Source: Silene latifolia (taxonomy: Eukaryota; Streptophyta; Magnoliopsida; Caryophyllales; Caryophyllaceae). Taken from it: a stretch of 64,000 nt of DNA. The notes under the pieces are model-generated. The model ran no database searches. It was not told the DNA's origin and saw nothing but the letters and a program-made list of their open reading frames with translations. Each line of letters starts with the position of its first letter. Position 1 is the first letter of the stretch. The translations under genes and the position numbers were made by a program. This document shows, piece by piece, positions 1 through 12,373 of the stretch. The stretch lies in contig NC_133538.1 in the NCBI RefSeq assembly GCF_048544455.1, positions 436,168,311 to 436,232,310 of the forward strand, read 5' to 3'.

Positions 1-1827
1 TTTGTTGCGGCTAGTGCGACGTTCTTAGAGAAAGAATTTCTCGAGAACAAAACGAGTAATAGAACCTTCGAGCTGTCGGAGATTCCAGAACCAACAATAA
101 CCGAGGAACAGATGGAGGAAGCTGTACCTCCAACTGATGATACGGTTTATATTCCTGAGGAACCTAGGAGGTCGGGTAGAGACTCTCATCCTCCGGACAG
201 ATACATTGGTATGGTCGAGGAGAATGACGTTTTACTTCTAGAAAGTAATGAACCCACAACCTATAAAGGTGCTATGGCTTGTTCCGACTCAAAGCTATGG
301 CTCGAAGCCATGCAATCCGAGATGGACTCTATGTATGAGAATAACGTATGGGATCTAGTGGATTTACCTAATAAGGTAAAACCTCTACAGTGCAAATGGC
401 TTTACAAAATAAAGCGTTCTGTAGACGCGCAACCAGATATCTATAAGGCACGACTTGTGGCAAAAGGTTTCACTCAAGTGCAAGGATTGCATTATGATGA
501 GATTTTTGCACCTGTAGTCATGCTACGTTCCATTCGGATAATCTTAGCGATTGCCGCATTTCATGATTATGAGATTTGGCAAATGGATGTGAAAACCGCC
601 TTCTTAAGCAGTTATTTGGAGGAAGAGTTGTACATGGTGCAACCCGAAGGTTTTATAGATCCTAAACATCCTAAGAAAGTATGCAAGTTTAAGCGTTCCA
701 TTTATGGACTTAAGCAAGCTTCTCGGAGTTGGAATCATCGTTTCGACCAAGTGATAAAAGAGTATGGTTTCACTCGATCGGTCGAAGAACCATGCTTATA
801 TATCAAGTCGAGTGGGAGCAAGATTGTATTCTTAATATTGTATGTCGATGACATACTCTTGATTGGGAATGACATTCCTCTCCTTTCTTCGGTTAAAGAA
901 TGGTTGAAGAACCATTTCCAGATGAAAGATCTGGGTGAGGCACAGCGTATTTTGGGAATCCGTATCTACCGAGATAGATCACGACGGACGTTATCACTTA
1001 GTCGGGAGTCTTATCTAGATAAGGTTCTTGAGAGGTTCAGCATGACCAACTCCAAGAAGGGGAACCTTCCTATGACGACTGGGATGCAGTTGAGCAAGTC
1101 TCAGTCACCCATGACGCCTGAAGGTATTGAGCGCATGAGTCGTGTTCCTTATGCTTCTGCAATAGGATCGATCATGTATGCCATGATATGCACACGTCCA
1201 GACGTGGCATATGCATTGAGTATGACGAGTCGGTACCAAAAGACTCCAGGCGAAACACACTGGATAGCAGTCAAAAATATCCTCAAGTACCTACGGAGGA
1301 CTAAGGATTGGGTATTGACTTATGGAGGCGATACTAAGCTATGCGCAACCGGTTACGCAGATGCTAGCTTCCAAACGGATCGAGATGATTCAAAATCTCA
1401 GTCCGGGTTCGTCTTCACTCTTAATGGTGTTGCGGTCAGCTGGAAGAGTTCCAAACAGAGTGTTGTAGCAGATTCTACTACTGAATCCGAGTACTATGCC
1501 GCTTCGGAGGCAGCAAAGGAAGCGATATGGATGCGTCAATTCTTACAAGGGCTTTCGGTAGTTCCTAGTTCGAATGACCCGATCACCATCTATTGTGACA
1601 ATAGAGGTGCCATCTTCCAGGCTAAGGAGCCAAAGTCTAGCAACAAATCTAGATATGTACTTCGGAAGGCTCACCTGATCCGTGATTACGTGGAGCAAGA
1701 AGAGATAGTGATTGACAAGATTGCGACGGATGATAACATCGCGGATCCTCTCACCAAACCGTTGAATTATGATAAGCATGTAGGGCATGTTAATTCCATG
1801 GGAATTAAACATGTTCCTGAGTTGTAG
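1..1827 (+). CDS. copia polyprotein C-terminus: reverse transcriptase + RNase H (5' partial)
   Basis: The frame is open from base 1, so the first Met at 112 is not the real start. Residues below count from that Met. A short linker precedes the copia RT domain (about 60-300), with the fingers motif around KARLVAKGFTQ, the MDVKTAFL block, the YGLKQASR block and the catalytic YVDDILLIGND motif. RNase H follows (about 410-560), with GYADASFQ, the TTESEYYAAS block, the YCDNRGAI block and the terminal ADPLTKPL motif. This domain order (RT then RNase H at the end of pol, integrase upstream) is diagnostic of Ty1/copia. The product copies element RNA into DNA in cytoplasmic particles. No stop or frameshift interrupts the visible part, so it could be functional. 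The sublineage is not assigned. Confidence 0.93.
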   Translation, partial: FVAASATFLEKEFLENKTSNRTFELSEIPEPTITEEQMEEAVPPTDDTVYIPEEPRRSGRDSHPPDRYIGMVEENDVLLLESNEPTTYKGAMACSDSKLWLEAMQSEMDSMYENNVWDLVDLPNKVKPLQCKWLYKIKRSVDAQPDIYKARLVAKGFTQVQGLHYDEIFAPVVMLRSIRIILAIAAFHDYEIWQMDVKTAFLSSYLEEELYMVQPEGFIDPKHPKKVCKFKRSIYGLKQASRSWNHRFDQVIKEYGFTRSVEEPCLYIKSSGSKIVFLILYVDDILLIGNDIPLLSSVKEWLKNHFQMKDLGEAQRILGIRIYRDRSRRTLSLSRESYLDKVLERFSMTNSKKGNLPMTTGMQLSKSQSPMTPEGIERMSRVPYASAIGSIMYAMICTRPDVAYALSMTSRYQKTPGETHWIAVKNILKYLRRTKDWVLTYGGDTKLCATGYADASFQTDRDDSKSQSGFVFTLNGVAVSWKSSKQSVVADSTTESEYYAASEAAKEAIWMRQFLQGLSVVPSSNDPITIYCDNRGAIFQAKEPKSSNKSRYVLRKAHLIRDYVEQEEIVIDKIATDDNIADPLTKPLNYDKHVGHVNSMGIKHVPEL

Positions 1828-2616
1828 TACTTGATTATGGATTTGATACATTATCTTTTTCATATATTATTTATAACTTCATCGTTTTATATATATAATA
1901 TTTTGTTTTTCATGTGGATTGTACTGACAACATTGAACGCCACAAAGTGAACTGAATTACATTATATTTGTTTAGGTCCGTAATCGCCAATGTGAGCTGA
2001 TAACTCCGACTATTATATTGTGCAGTCGATTGATGGTGGGTTCAACGAGCCATAAGTTAAACGGTTGACTAATCGATCACAAATACGAGATTATGACGAT
2101 ACCTCGTAGGACAACCTTTTGTGACAACGTAATGGAGTCCTAAATGTTTAATAACATTCGGTGCCAGGTCGTGGATAGGACATCCATTGTGTTCCTAGAG
2201 TCGATTCTTTTGACTATCAACTGTCTCTTGAGATTAAGGCAGTTTTTGGGTGACTTTGGTTTCTTTCTCACGGTCTACCGTAACTGGGGCTAAGTAGATT
2301 TTTTTCTGGGTCATTTCATACTGTGCTTACATCTGTAGGATTCGAGTTGAAGAAAATATCCAACCCTTATCAGGTATAGTTATTTCTTAGGGCCACTCGA
2401 GGAGTTGTAACTGAAATGCATGGCCATGCTCGAATGTTGATTTGTTTATCAGTTAAGTTACTCTCTAGTCGGGAAAACCACTCTTGATACTGATCGCTTC
2501 TAAAATACGACCTTTGTGAATTCGGATTTGCAAATTGTTTTACATTGAGTGGGAGAAATTTTATAGGATATGAGAATCGGTTATCGCACATACATTTGTG
2601 AGGACAAGTGGGAGTT
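1828..2616 (+). other. copia 3' internal non-coding region and polypurine tract
   Basis: No open frame is convincing here. The stretch joins the pol stop codon to the LTR and ends in a purine-rich run (about 2600-2614, GAGGACAAGTGGGAG) that fits the plus-strand primer of reverse transcription. The gap of nearly 800 bp between pol and LTR is long but not unusual for a plant copia element. Confidence 0.6.
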
Positions 2617-3592
2617 TGTTGGAGCTTGTGTCCTCCACAAATTAGTGAGATAACATTTGTAAATCTCTTATAGGTTCACAAGGGTATACTTCGTATATTT
2701 AATCAGTTGATTAACGTTTACCTAATAACGGTTGGCTTGCTAGAAAGTTTGACGTTATTATCATACAGATGGCGGTGATCAACTGGTCCCTAAAGGTCAC
2801 ACCTATAGGACGTATTTGAGAAATGTGGTTACAGAAATATAATTACATTGATGCCCAAAATGACTAAAAAGTTAGTCAATGTGTTGATGAGATAATTATT
2901 TAATGAAAATTAAATAATATTAAGTTGAGACGAATTAACTGTCAATTCGTAAAATAAATATAATGTTATATTTAATTAAATATATATAATGTTAGCTTGG
3001 ACGAATTAATCTGTTAATTGTAATTAAATATAATCAGTTGTATTTAATATCAACAAGCAGAATGTGTCATAGTGGTAATAGTGAGGGTACACATACCAAG
3101 AGGTCATGGGTTCGATCCTCACTAGATGACAATTCAACACATATTATATATTTTTGGAAAGACCAAAATAAGGAAAATACACTCCTTATTTTCGGTCTGT
3201 TTGGCCGAAAATTAGGAGGTTATTTCTTTCCTAATTGATTCCAGATTTCAGTCTATATAAAAAGGAAGGTAGAGAATTATTTCTAACCGAATACTTTTTC
3301 TGACCTTGCCTCCTCTTTCTCATCACAATAACACAAAGACAACAAAATTTTACAGAAAATTTTAGATTGATTTCTAGCATAATCAAAGGGCATATCTCAG
3401 ATCGTCTTGGGTGCAACTAATAGGCGAATATCAATTTTGATATTGTTCTTAGGCCATATTTGCTAGGACCGAAGGTTAATTCTAAATCTTTTTACTTATG
3501 TTTATGTATTTTATTTTATGACCTTAGATCATCTTTGTTGAATCGTTATAATCCTTCTAGTTTAAGGGAAGTATACAGACTTATTTCCCACA
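2617..3592 (+). repeat. 3' LTR of the copia element
   Basis: It begins TGTTGGAGC right after the purine tract and ends in CCCACA, followed by the probable target duplication ACTAA. The partner LTR is outside the window, so identity cannot be measured. A TATA-like run (TCTATATAAAAAGG, 3251-3264) may be the promoter core. A tRNA-like block lies inside (separate entry). Confidence 0.8.
3064..3130 (+). other. tRNA-like block in the copia LTR (possible SINE head)
   Basis: About 67 bp resemble a tRNA-derived Pol III promoter. An A-box-like TGTCATAGTGG lies near the start, and GGGTTCGATCC (3108-3118), one base short of a perfect B box, follows about 40 bp later. The ends GTGTCAT and ATGAC could pair weakly. 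It does not fold into an obvious complete tRNA and has no CCA-ready acceptor stem, so I read it as a SINE head or a captured tRNA relic rather than a working tRNA gene. Confidence 0.4.
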
Positions 3593-3836
3593 ACTAAACC
3601 CATGGACCTTAGTTGTTTGTTTAGAAAACCCTTATATGTTTATTCGTGGGATATCTTTTCCCCGCCTTCTAGACTCGGGTTGTGATAACCTAAATTTGTC
3701 TATTATTGTTTTTGTTTCATTTCGTTTTTGGCACCCGCGTGTTAATCTTTAACTTATAATAAAAAGTTTTAAAAATATCACGAATTTCCGCTATAATTTA
3801 TTAGTTATATTTTCCGCTTTATCGCGGGGTGTCACA
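3593..3836 (+). repeat. left-LTR 3' end of the LARD-like element
   Basis: This is the downstream remainder of the left LTR, cut off by the copia insertion. It ends in GTGTCACA next to the primer site and differs from the right LTR end by only a few bases. Confidence 0.85.
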
Positions 3837-6082
3837 GTTGGTATCAGAGCCTATGTTGCTCCCGACGCACACACGTGTACCCCAAATTTAAACTTGAACT
3901 TGACCTTGAATAATGAATGAGAGATGGGTAGATTTAAGGACCTAAGGTGATAGTCTGTCGTGTGTTTGCTCTTTGTTAGATTCTAACATGTTTGTTGATT
4001 GTCATTTAATAATTGTTGTGCCATTGGATCAATAACGGTAAACTTACCATGTGGTGATCAAGATTTGGTGCCTATTGCCGAGGATTGAAGATTTGTTCAA
4101 CCTTGAAGAATGCTTCTACTTCCTCGAAGATGTTTCTCATTCTTTGTGTACCTTGCCATGTTCTTCACTTCTTAATGCTTATTCCTTCTTCTAAATCCTC
4201 TTTTCTTTTTCCTGGTAAGTCACTCTTGTATTTCCTAACTTGTCCTTGTTCCTTGCTTATCCTTCCTTAACGCCCTTTTGATAGTACTATTTCTTTTAAG
4301 GAATGTTTACCTTGTTTGGAAAGTTTGACCTTTGAGGAGATTGTTGTGTTTGACCCTTAAATCTGGTTTTGAGAGGATTTGATGTTGGAAAGACTTAGGT
4401 AGTGTGATGAGACATACTTGATGGTTCTTATACCTAGCTCCTTGATAAAGTGAGTATATTTGCTTGGTGGATTTTGTGTGTCAAGTGTGAGTTGCATTGG
4501 TTACTAAGGTTATAGAACCTGGCTTTGTTGTTTATGTTTGAGATACTAGTGCTTAGTACTTGACCTAAGGTGGATGAAATTGAATGGTGGATTCGGGGAT
4601 GTAGGATTGACTAAGTAAGTCGAGTTTGTGATTGTCTTTCGTAGTCGCTTCGGATATGAGAATTTGATAATGTAGATGTTACCATATGAGAAATGCTAAT
4701 TGTGGGATTATTAGTTGGTCTAAGTGAGTGATCTTGATTACTACTTGAGGTATAGTATGAGAGTGAGACTAAGTTACGTTGTTGGGAAGTCTTAGCGTTT
4801 GTTTTAGTAACTAGAAAGGATAGTGGTATGGTTGACGCCAAATGTTAAGTTAAAGAACATAGTTTCAATTTATGGAAGTTGTTTGTGGATGTTTGAGGAT
4901 TTGGAGTGGTGAGATCATACTTATAGTGGAGTACCTTGTTTCATGGAATTGCTTGGGGTGAAGTAACCTGAGTGTTTTGAGGAAATCTTTGGGAGTGTTG
5001 TGATTATAGGTTTTGTTGTTAGGAAGTTTTCAGAACTGTTTAGGATGATGTTGTTGTTTCAGGATTGAGTACCTGGCGTTTTCTTGTTGTCTAATCTCCC
5101 TTTGTTCTTTGACCATAAGCGTTACCGTTCATACCTCCTTTCCTCGCTTCATCTTGCTCCTCCCTTAAATTTGATGCTAGTGTCCTATAAAAACTCTATC
5201 TTTGACATCCTTGTTGGACTTACTTCAATTCTTACCCTATGAAATTCATCATAACTCTTTTTGTAGGTTAAGTCTGGACCCTCTTAGCGTACTTTGTATT
5301 TATGTTGTCTAAATTGCTTTTCATTTCATACAATTTCTAAATATTTCAAGCTACCATTTTGTTTCGTTGTTAAAAGTTTATGTTACTTTTACAAAACCTT
5401 ACCTATTTTAAAGGTTTGAAAATGAAAATTTGATTTAATTCCATATTTGTTCCTTGAGTATAGACTTCTTTATCATGATTTTTTTTTATTGCTAAACCCG
5501 AGATTTCTTTAAATTTTATCCAATTTCTATTAACTTTGATCTATTTACGATTTCTTTGTCAAAGTTTGATGTTATCTTTTCACAAACTTGACTCCTTTTT
5601 GAGTTTAAAAGTGAAACCTTTATTTCTATTTTGGCTTTCGCAAAAGAAAATTTGAGTGAATTACCTTTCTCTCTTGATTTTAACGTTGACCGGATGTTAG
5701 AACTCGTTATTGGAGACGTTTGATAACTTGTTCTACGCTTGTCGGCGAATGATTTTTGTTTTAAATTTGTCTTTGACTTGGAAAGTAAGCGTTCTTGTGT
5801 GCACGACAAAAGCAATTTCGTTCCATGAATGAGACTTATACTTTTGAAAACTCTCTGTTAATGTTTTGAAAGTGTTTTGATTTGGATTTATACAAATGAA
5901 TTAACTTTCGACCTGGTTCCGTCGAAAAATTTTAGTTGAAACTTTTGAAAGAATTTTAATTCTTACGACAAGTAACATTTTAAATGTTTTGGTTACCGAT
6001 TCCAATTCCAGTTTTATCTTATTTAACCTTTCTTTTCTACTTTCAAGTTTCGAGGACGAAACTTTTTAAAAGATGGGGTGAT
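3837..6082 (+). other. internal region of the LARD-like element, no coding capacity
   Basis: Only short frames without recognisable domains occur in any of six frames. The 3' end (6048-6082) carries TTCGAGGACGAAACTT and a purine tract, the plus-strand primer position next to the right LTR. Confidence 0.7.
3839..3851 (+). other. primer binding site, initiator tRNA-Met type
   Basis: TGGTATCAGAGCC lies two bases after the LTR end. It matches the classic plant retrotransposon site complementary to the 3' end of initiator tRNA-Met, and fixes the element's orientation as plus. Confidence 0.85.
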
Positions 6083-6454
6083 TGTAACACCCGCGAATTT
6101 CCCATTTTGACATTTAAAATTTATTAAACCGTTTAATCATTTTATTATATATTTTTGAATTATTTAATTTAATTAATTTTATGTCAAACACGATTTTTAT
6201 GAACGTATTATATAAAAGCTGATTTTTATAAAAATACGTGTTATTAAATTACATTCTTGAGGCATAATTTATATGAAAATAAATGTATTTATATATTTTG
6301 ATCGGACAATAATGGTGACAGTAGTAATATTAATTTCCGTCTTAATTTTCGTCTAACGTTAGACCGTCGCATTTTAATTGGGAATCTTATCTAAATACGG
6401 ACCAATCGAAAATCGACACATACACCCCTATCCACCCCACACTCTACTTTTACA

Positions 6455-6672
<218 letters not shown>

Positions 6673-8392
6673 TTATCATCACCCGTCTCCACCCCTGCTT
6701 CTCCTCACTCCGTCTTCTTCTTCTTCATTCAAAACAACAACAGCAACAATTACAGAACCGTACACAACCCTTTTTCGCGAGCTTCAATCCCCATTTTCTC
6801 CCTTATTTCTCAACCAAATTCCATGATTTTTGCACCAATAGCTTCCACATCTCATCCCCCTTCTTTTTATGTAAGAAAGAGCCAAGTTTTCGTCCTATTT
6901 CAGAACGGCCGTTTTACAAGGGATTCGGATTTTGGTCTAATTTCTTCCATTTTTGGGTTTAAGGTCATCCTTGGGCGATCCCTCAGTCGTTTAGGAGAGC
7001 AAAAAGGCAACGGTGATAGGTTACACGACAATGAGTCGATATTCCATCCCTTCAACTCGTTTTTATACTCCTTTGTCGTAAAGTTTGATTCTTTCATTGT
7101 TATTGATGTATACCCGCCTTGTGTGGTCTGCTCTCGCGATATTTTCGAGTAGTATTAGGACGAATTTGATGATTATTCTTCGCATCCTTGTTGCGTTTGT
7201 TTCCGTCTCAGTTTAGCTCTTATTTCCGTTTAAAAGTTAGGGTCGATTAGTGTGTTATTCTCTGTTACTTGGCCGTGGAAAGGGTGACTTGTAGAGCTGA
7301 ATTATGGAACGATTGGTGGTCTCTCATAACAGTTCTGAGCTTGTTTTATTTATGTCGAACGTACTTGGTTGTTACTCAGAAATTCCGACTTGTATATACT
7401 TCTAGATTCGTGTGTAGGTTGTCTTGAATCGGGCTGTGTTTGGCTCATTTTTATGCAGCTGTAATGGCTGTTTTGGAGCGGTTTTGTGGCTGGCCGTGGG
7501 CTAGTGTGTGGCCACGGACTGGCTGCCTTTGAGGTGGACTCGGTTAGGGGGCATGGATGCCCTATGTTTCATCTCCCTTTGTTTTCCTTTTGTGTTGATA
7601 TACCTTAGCCTAATTGGACTTATCATACTTGTTCCTTTGGGCTCGTTATGTTCCTCGATTGGGGCTTATTATTCTCTATTAGTTGGGCTGGTCATGTTTC
7701 ATAAGTTGGATTTGTCATATCGATTCATTTGGATTTGAATCGTTAATTTAATTGGACTCGTCATATCTTTTAGTTGGGTTTACATGATTAAGTTGTTGGG
7801 CCACATTTATATTTTGGGGACTTTTGGTGCCAACTTTGCCTCGTTTGTATAGTTAAATTACCGTCTCGCATTTTATGTAACGTAATTTGTTAAATATCGT
7901 CCTCTCATATATTTAATTTATTGGGCTCATTTGACCTTGTTGTTGGGCTTGTTATACTTTACTAAGTCGGACTTGTTGTATTTTAATTATTGGGCTTCAC
8001 ATGACAATTTATTTGGGTCTTACATGATCAAATTGTTGGGTCTCACATGATTATATGTTTGAATTTTACATGAGTATTAAGTTGGGTCTAACCTATCTTG
8101 TTTGTTGGCCTTAATGTGATTTAATTATTAGACTCCTTATAATATGTTTATTGGGCTCATAAATGAGTCACTTGGACTTGGTCACATTTTATCCCGTATA
8201 TTTCATATAACGTAAATTATTCTTGATCACTTGTTATATTTTATTTAACCAGCATGTTAAATTATGAAATAGAATATCTATTGATATAATACAAGTATGA
8301 GATATTTATTATAAGTAGTTACTTGTAGTGGGTCGTATCTCTAGATAATATCTAGTATTGTTCGGTTGTGAGAATCTTGGTTCTACCGGAAT

Positions 8393-8930
8393 ACTAGGGG
8401 TGAGCCTGAGGCCCTCTAGTTGCGGTATGAACGTCGGGAGTGATGTTCCCATCCGTACTTATGGTGATGTAGACCATAAGTATGAATGTGACATTTATCA
8501 TCTCGACCCTGAGTCTTGGTCCTATCGGATACTAGGGGTGAGCCTGAGGCCCTCTAGTTGCGGTATGAAAGTCGGGAGTGATGTTCCCATCCGTACTTAT
8601 GGTGATGCAGACCATAAGTATGAATGTGACATTTATCATCTCGGCCCTGAGTCTTGGTCCTATCGGATACTAGGGGTGAGCCAGAGGCCCTCTAGTTGCG
8701 ATATGATTCGGCGGGAGTGATGTTCCCATCCGTACTCATGGTGATGCAGACCATAAGTATGAATGTGACGTTAAGCATCCCGTCCCTGAGTCACGGTCCT
8801 ATCGGATTCTAGGGGTGAGCCATAGGCCCTCTAGTTGCGGTAAGGTCGTCGGGATTGATGTTCCCATCCGTACCTATGGTGAGATGCAAGCCATAAGTAT
8901 GAGTGTGACATTAATAATCCCGTTCCATGT
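8393..8930 (+). repeat. 138-bp tandem repeat, four copies
   Basis: The phrase ACTAGGGGTGAGCC recurs at 8393, 8531, 8669 and about 8808, giving periods of 138, 138 and 139. Each unit holds TGATGTTCCCATCCGTAC and GACCATAAGTATGAATGTG. Later copies diverge more than the first two, which suggests growth by unequal exchange inside the LTR. Confidence 0.93.
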
Positions 8931-8977
8931 ACTTGTTTGTTGTGCTTGGTTGTTGTACTTGTTTCTTGTATTTGGCC

Positions 8978-9425
8978 ATGTTTTAAAGGTAACCGCTGAG
9001 CCAGATACTTGTTTGTTGTGTCTCGAACATGTTTTAAAGGTAACCTCTGAGTCGGACACTTGTTTGTTGTATTTGGCCATGTTTTAAAGGTAACCACTGA
9101 GCCAGATACTTGTTTGTTGTACCTCAGACATGTTTTAAAGGTAACCTCTGAGTCGGGTACTTGTTTGTAGTATTTGGACATGTTTTAAAGGTAACCGCTG
9201 AGCCAGATACTTTATGTGTTGTGCTTCGGACATGTTTTAAAGGTAACCTCTGATTCGGGCACTTGTTTGTAGTATTTGGACATGTTTTAAAGGTAACCGC
9301 TGAGCCAAATACTTTAGAGGTCGTGCCTTGGACATGTTTTAAAGGTAACCGCTGAGCCAAGGTACTTAAGGACTTGTGTCTCGGACATGCTTTAAAGGTA
9401 GCCTCTGAGCCGGATGCTTTTCTTA
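8978..9425 (+). repeat. 51-bp tandem repeat, nine copies
   Basis: ATGTTTTAAAGGTAACC (or a close variant) starts at 8978, 9029, 9079, 9130, 9180, 9232, 9282, 9334 and 9387, a period of 50-53 bp. Alternate units end in GCTGAGCCAGATACTT and TCTGAGTCGGACACTT, so a higher-order two-unit (about 101 bp) structure is visible in part of the array. Confidence 0.93.
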
Positions 9426-9967
9426 TTACGTGATGTTAGTAGTCCCTTTTTATGTATTGTATGTTGTTTGGTTTTCAAAGTTGGATGTTTCATATGCCTT
9501 ATCTATGATTGACTACGCATATTTTGAATGTTAGACTCATGTCTGAGTTCTTGCATCAAATAGTTATATTCATGATGTTCTAATATGTTCTTGTTTATCT
9601 GTGTTTCGACATATTGTGGCTGGGAGAACCTTGAGTTACTCCCCACTGACTGTGGCGTTCATGTTTACATGAATGACAGGTTGTGAAGATGCTTACGTGG
9701 GGAAGACGTGTGGGCTAGCGAGAACTAAACCCTTGGACCTTAGTTGTGTGTTTAGAAAACCCTTATATGTTTATTCGTGGGATATCTTTTCCCCGCCTTC
9801 TAGACTCGGGTTGTGATAACCTAAATTTGTCTATTATTGTTTTTGTTTCATTTCGTTTTTGGCACCCGCGTGTTAATCTTTAACTTATAATAAAAAGTTT
9901 TAAAAATATCACGAATTTCCGCTATAATTTATTAGTTATATTTTCCGCTTTATCGCGGGGTGTCACA

Positions 9968-10092
9968 ACGTTAATGTGTGTTTCAGACGGTTTATGTGAT
10001 CTCCGCAGGTTTGCCTAAAAAAGTTTTAAAAATTTACATATTTCCGCTGCTTGTTGTGTATTTATTCTCTTATAATATTGCGGGGGTTCACA
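9968..10092 (+). repeat. remnant of an older related LTR
   Basis: This 125-bp strip resembles the end of the LARD-like LTR (AAAGTTTTAAAAAT, TTTCCGCT, then CGGGGGTTCACA) at roughly 70% by eye. It separates that element from the Athila LTR fragment. I read it as the 3' end of an older LTR that the LARD-like element jumped into. Confidence 0.55.
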
Positions 10093-10218
10093 GAATGCAC
10101 AAGTTACCACATCATAACCGATTACCAAATACTAGGAAAAGCACACTTAAAGATCCATATTAAAAGACACGAGGGTGATAAAATCACCCTCTTAGACCGA
10201 CACAAAACATTACTATCA
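10093..10218 (-). repeat. fragment of the 3' LTR of D
   Basis: It matches 34381-34506 with about four differences in 126 bp. Read on the minus strand it begins TGATAGTAATG directly after a purine tract. The rest of this LTR was displaced by insertion of the older LTR element and lies left of the window. Confidence 0.88.
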
Positions 10219-10804
10219 AACACCCCCACACTTAGACTTTTGCTAGTCCCGAGCAAAACCCGAAATAAGCCAATATGTAGTCTACAAGAGAGTGTGGGAA
10301 TGAATGATCACTCTTCCCTTACCTCTTCCTTCTTATATCTCCCTCTTAAATAACCACCAATTAAGAAGAAAAGAACTTGACTCAAATTTTGACAAAAACT
10401 CTTCACTCGCTCCCCCGCCTTATATCTCCCTCAAACAAGGACACGACACACCACCAACCCGACTCATCACTCAACTCCACCCTTCTTATATCACCAAGGT
10501 AGTAATGGTCATTCTTGCCTTATCCCAAGGTAATAACAAAGTGACCTCTCATCCTCCTATCAATCACAACTCATCACTACTTATAACACCCCCTTATCGC
10601 TCCATATAAATGCAAGATCATGCTACTTGGTTGGCCAAACACCCTTAAGAATCAACAACTCAAGTAGCCAATCGGAAAAACCACCAATTTGAAGCAATTT
10701 TATTTTTGGTGACACAAAAAGAAATTAAGTCCTAAAACTAGCCTCCTTCCAAGACCCTCCTTATCACTCCCTTCTTGTCCCTCCATATTTTTGGTGTTGC
10801 TTTT

Positions 10805-10842
<38 letters not shown>

Positions 10843-11015
10843 AAATCCCTCATTTTGCCTAAGGTGCCCTTTCGGGTTTTCACCTTAGCTTTTCCTTTCC
10901 TCTCATGGTGGCTCGCAACTCAATTTTTCTTTTTACCCGGAACGCCCTTTCGGGTTTTCTTTCCGTCCTCGGCCACCTTCCCAATCTTGCCTTAGGTGCC
11001 CACCCTTGTGGGTTT
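10219..11015 (-). other. D 3' internal non-coding region with polypurine tract
   Basis: Next to the LTR, 10219-10232 reads as a purine tract on the minus strand (GTGTGGGGGTGTT). Beside it is the phrase TTTTGCTAGTCCCGAG, which recurs in similar form beside the 3' LTRs of A and C. A T/A homopolymer tract lies near 10808-10848. No gene is seen. Confidence 0.65.
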
Positions 11016-12170
11016 TCACCTAGCCGGGATTTTCGTTTTTTTTTTTTTTTTAAAGTTGCATTGACAAAAAGAAGCAATTTTACATATATTACACTCACTC
11101 ACTCCCCCACACTTAAATCTCACAGTGTCCTCAATGTGGAGGAGTGCCAAATTCTTCAAAAATTTAGTTGTTGGAGGGGCCCGAGCCTTCACCTCGCTCA
11201 TATGCCCCTCGGTTTCCTCTTCTTCTTTCTCTTTCTTTCTTTGCCCTTTCATGGGCGTTATCCACTTGTTGTTGATTGATGATGGGTTGGTATTGAGGTT
11301 CATGATGGTGTAGGGACATTTCAAAGAGGCCTCGAATGAGGCCAAAGGAATCCTCTTGAGCTTGGGCGTCGTGGTAGGAATCTTCAAGGTATTGGTGGTG
11401 CCTTTCATTTTGCACCCAAATTGTTGACTAACTTGTTCCCTCCACTCATTTTGGCTTTGCCACATAGCTTGATTCTCCGCCCAAATATTGGCTTGCTGTT
11501 GTTGCCAAGTGTAAGACTCCTCTTGTCTTTTAACTATCCCTTCAAGCATTCTTCTTTGAGCCAATTCGGTTTCATCCCCCAACCTCTTGTGTTCCTCAAA
11601 GACATTTTGAAATTGTTCCAAGCTCTCTAACCTTGGCCCATATTTTTGTTTCCAAGTATGAGAGCTCTCGACCCTCCCACTAATTTTTTCCAAGGTCCCC
11701 CGGATATCTTCAAAATATTGAAACATTCGATGTTGCCAAGGTTCCATGGTGGAATTTGAGGAACCCCCGGCATCATACATAGGGGTATCTTGAGGTGGTT
11801 GGTAGGATGAAGGAATGTGGCGGGTGTCATGAAATCCCCCCTCAATAATCTTAACCTCTCGTTCCTCCATTTGTTGGGGACCATGGGATGACTCAATGGC
11901 TCTTCTCTTTCGCACTCTTTGCGGGGGTGGATTGGGTAAGTTTCCCTCGGCGGGACAATAGAAGTCTCGGGCTCTCAACCCACTTGGAAGGGGGCCATTC
12001 ATTGGTAATCTCATGTGTTGAACATCCCCCTCTCCCAACCAAAAACAACTCCATGGGAGAGTGTCCAAGATTTTGATCATGTGGGTCTCAACCAACCCCG
12101 CTTCATTGTATAAATTGTTGTCCCACACGATAGGTTGATCTTCGGGAATGTTACCGACCAAACGAGCCAC
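11016..12170 (-). pseudogene. D 3' ORF, C-terminal part (Athila ORF-1-like)
   Basis: A 384-residue frame that should be read together with the N-terminal part at 12374-12913; the 200 bp between them hold stops. Its first 60 residues look like the end of the Athila-type globular domain. Residues about 145-260 are rich in Glu, Gln, Leu and Arg and look like a coiled coil. The last 60 residues run through a purine-tract-like sequence (11104-11138), so the true stop is probably near there. No signal peptide or membrane segment is seen, so the label env-like is not supported by sequence. The family's function is unknown. Related to the intact 531-residue proteins of element C. Confidence 0.6.
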
Positions 12171-12373
12171 AAAGAGGGTGAATAATCCCCCACAATTTAT
12201 GCTCCCCCCTTTTTTTCTTTATGTTTAGCCGCACTCACCACAAAGAGCCTTGCCCAATCCGGTACCCCCTCCCCCTAGGGTAACATCGCCCATATGCACT
12301 CTCGCACACCATCATTGAGTTTTGTTGCCTCCCTCATGGAAAAGAAGAAACAAGCTATCATCCGGGTAAGGAT

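Larger units (their letters stand above)
1..3592 (+). mobile_element. Ty1/copia LTR retrotransposon, 3' portion
   Basis: The window opens inside the pol gene of a copia element. What remains is the reverse transcriptase-RNase H region, about 790 bp of non-coding 3' internal sequence, a purine-rich tract and the 3' LTR. The base run ACTAA after the LTR also occurs once at 9724-9728 in the uninterrupted copy of the target. The element therefore jumped into the LTR of the next element, and ACTAA is its probable target duplication. The 5' LTR, gag, protease and integrase lie to the left, outside the window. The long undamaged reading frame suggests a fairly recent insertion. Confidence 0.9.

Noticed and set aside
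3064..3130. Functional tRNA gene
   Set aside because: The B box is one base short and no full cloverleaf or acceptor stem is apparent.
8358..9360. Frames of 70-120 residues with internal repeats
   Set aside because: They read through the 138-bp and 51-bp tandem repeats inside an LTR.
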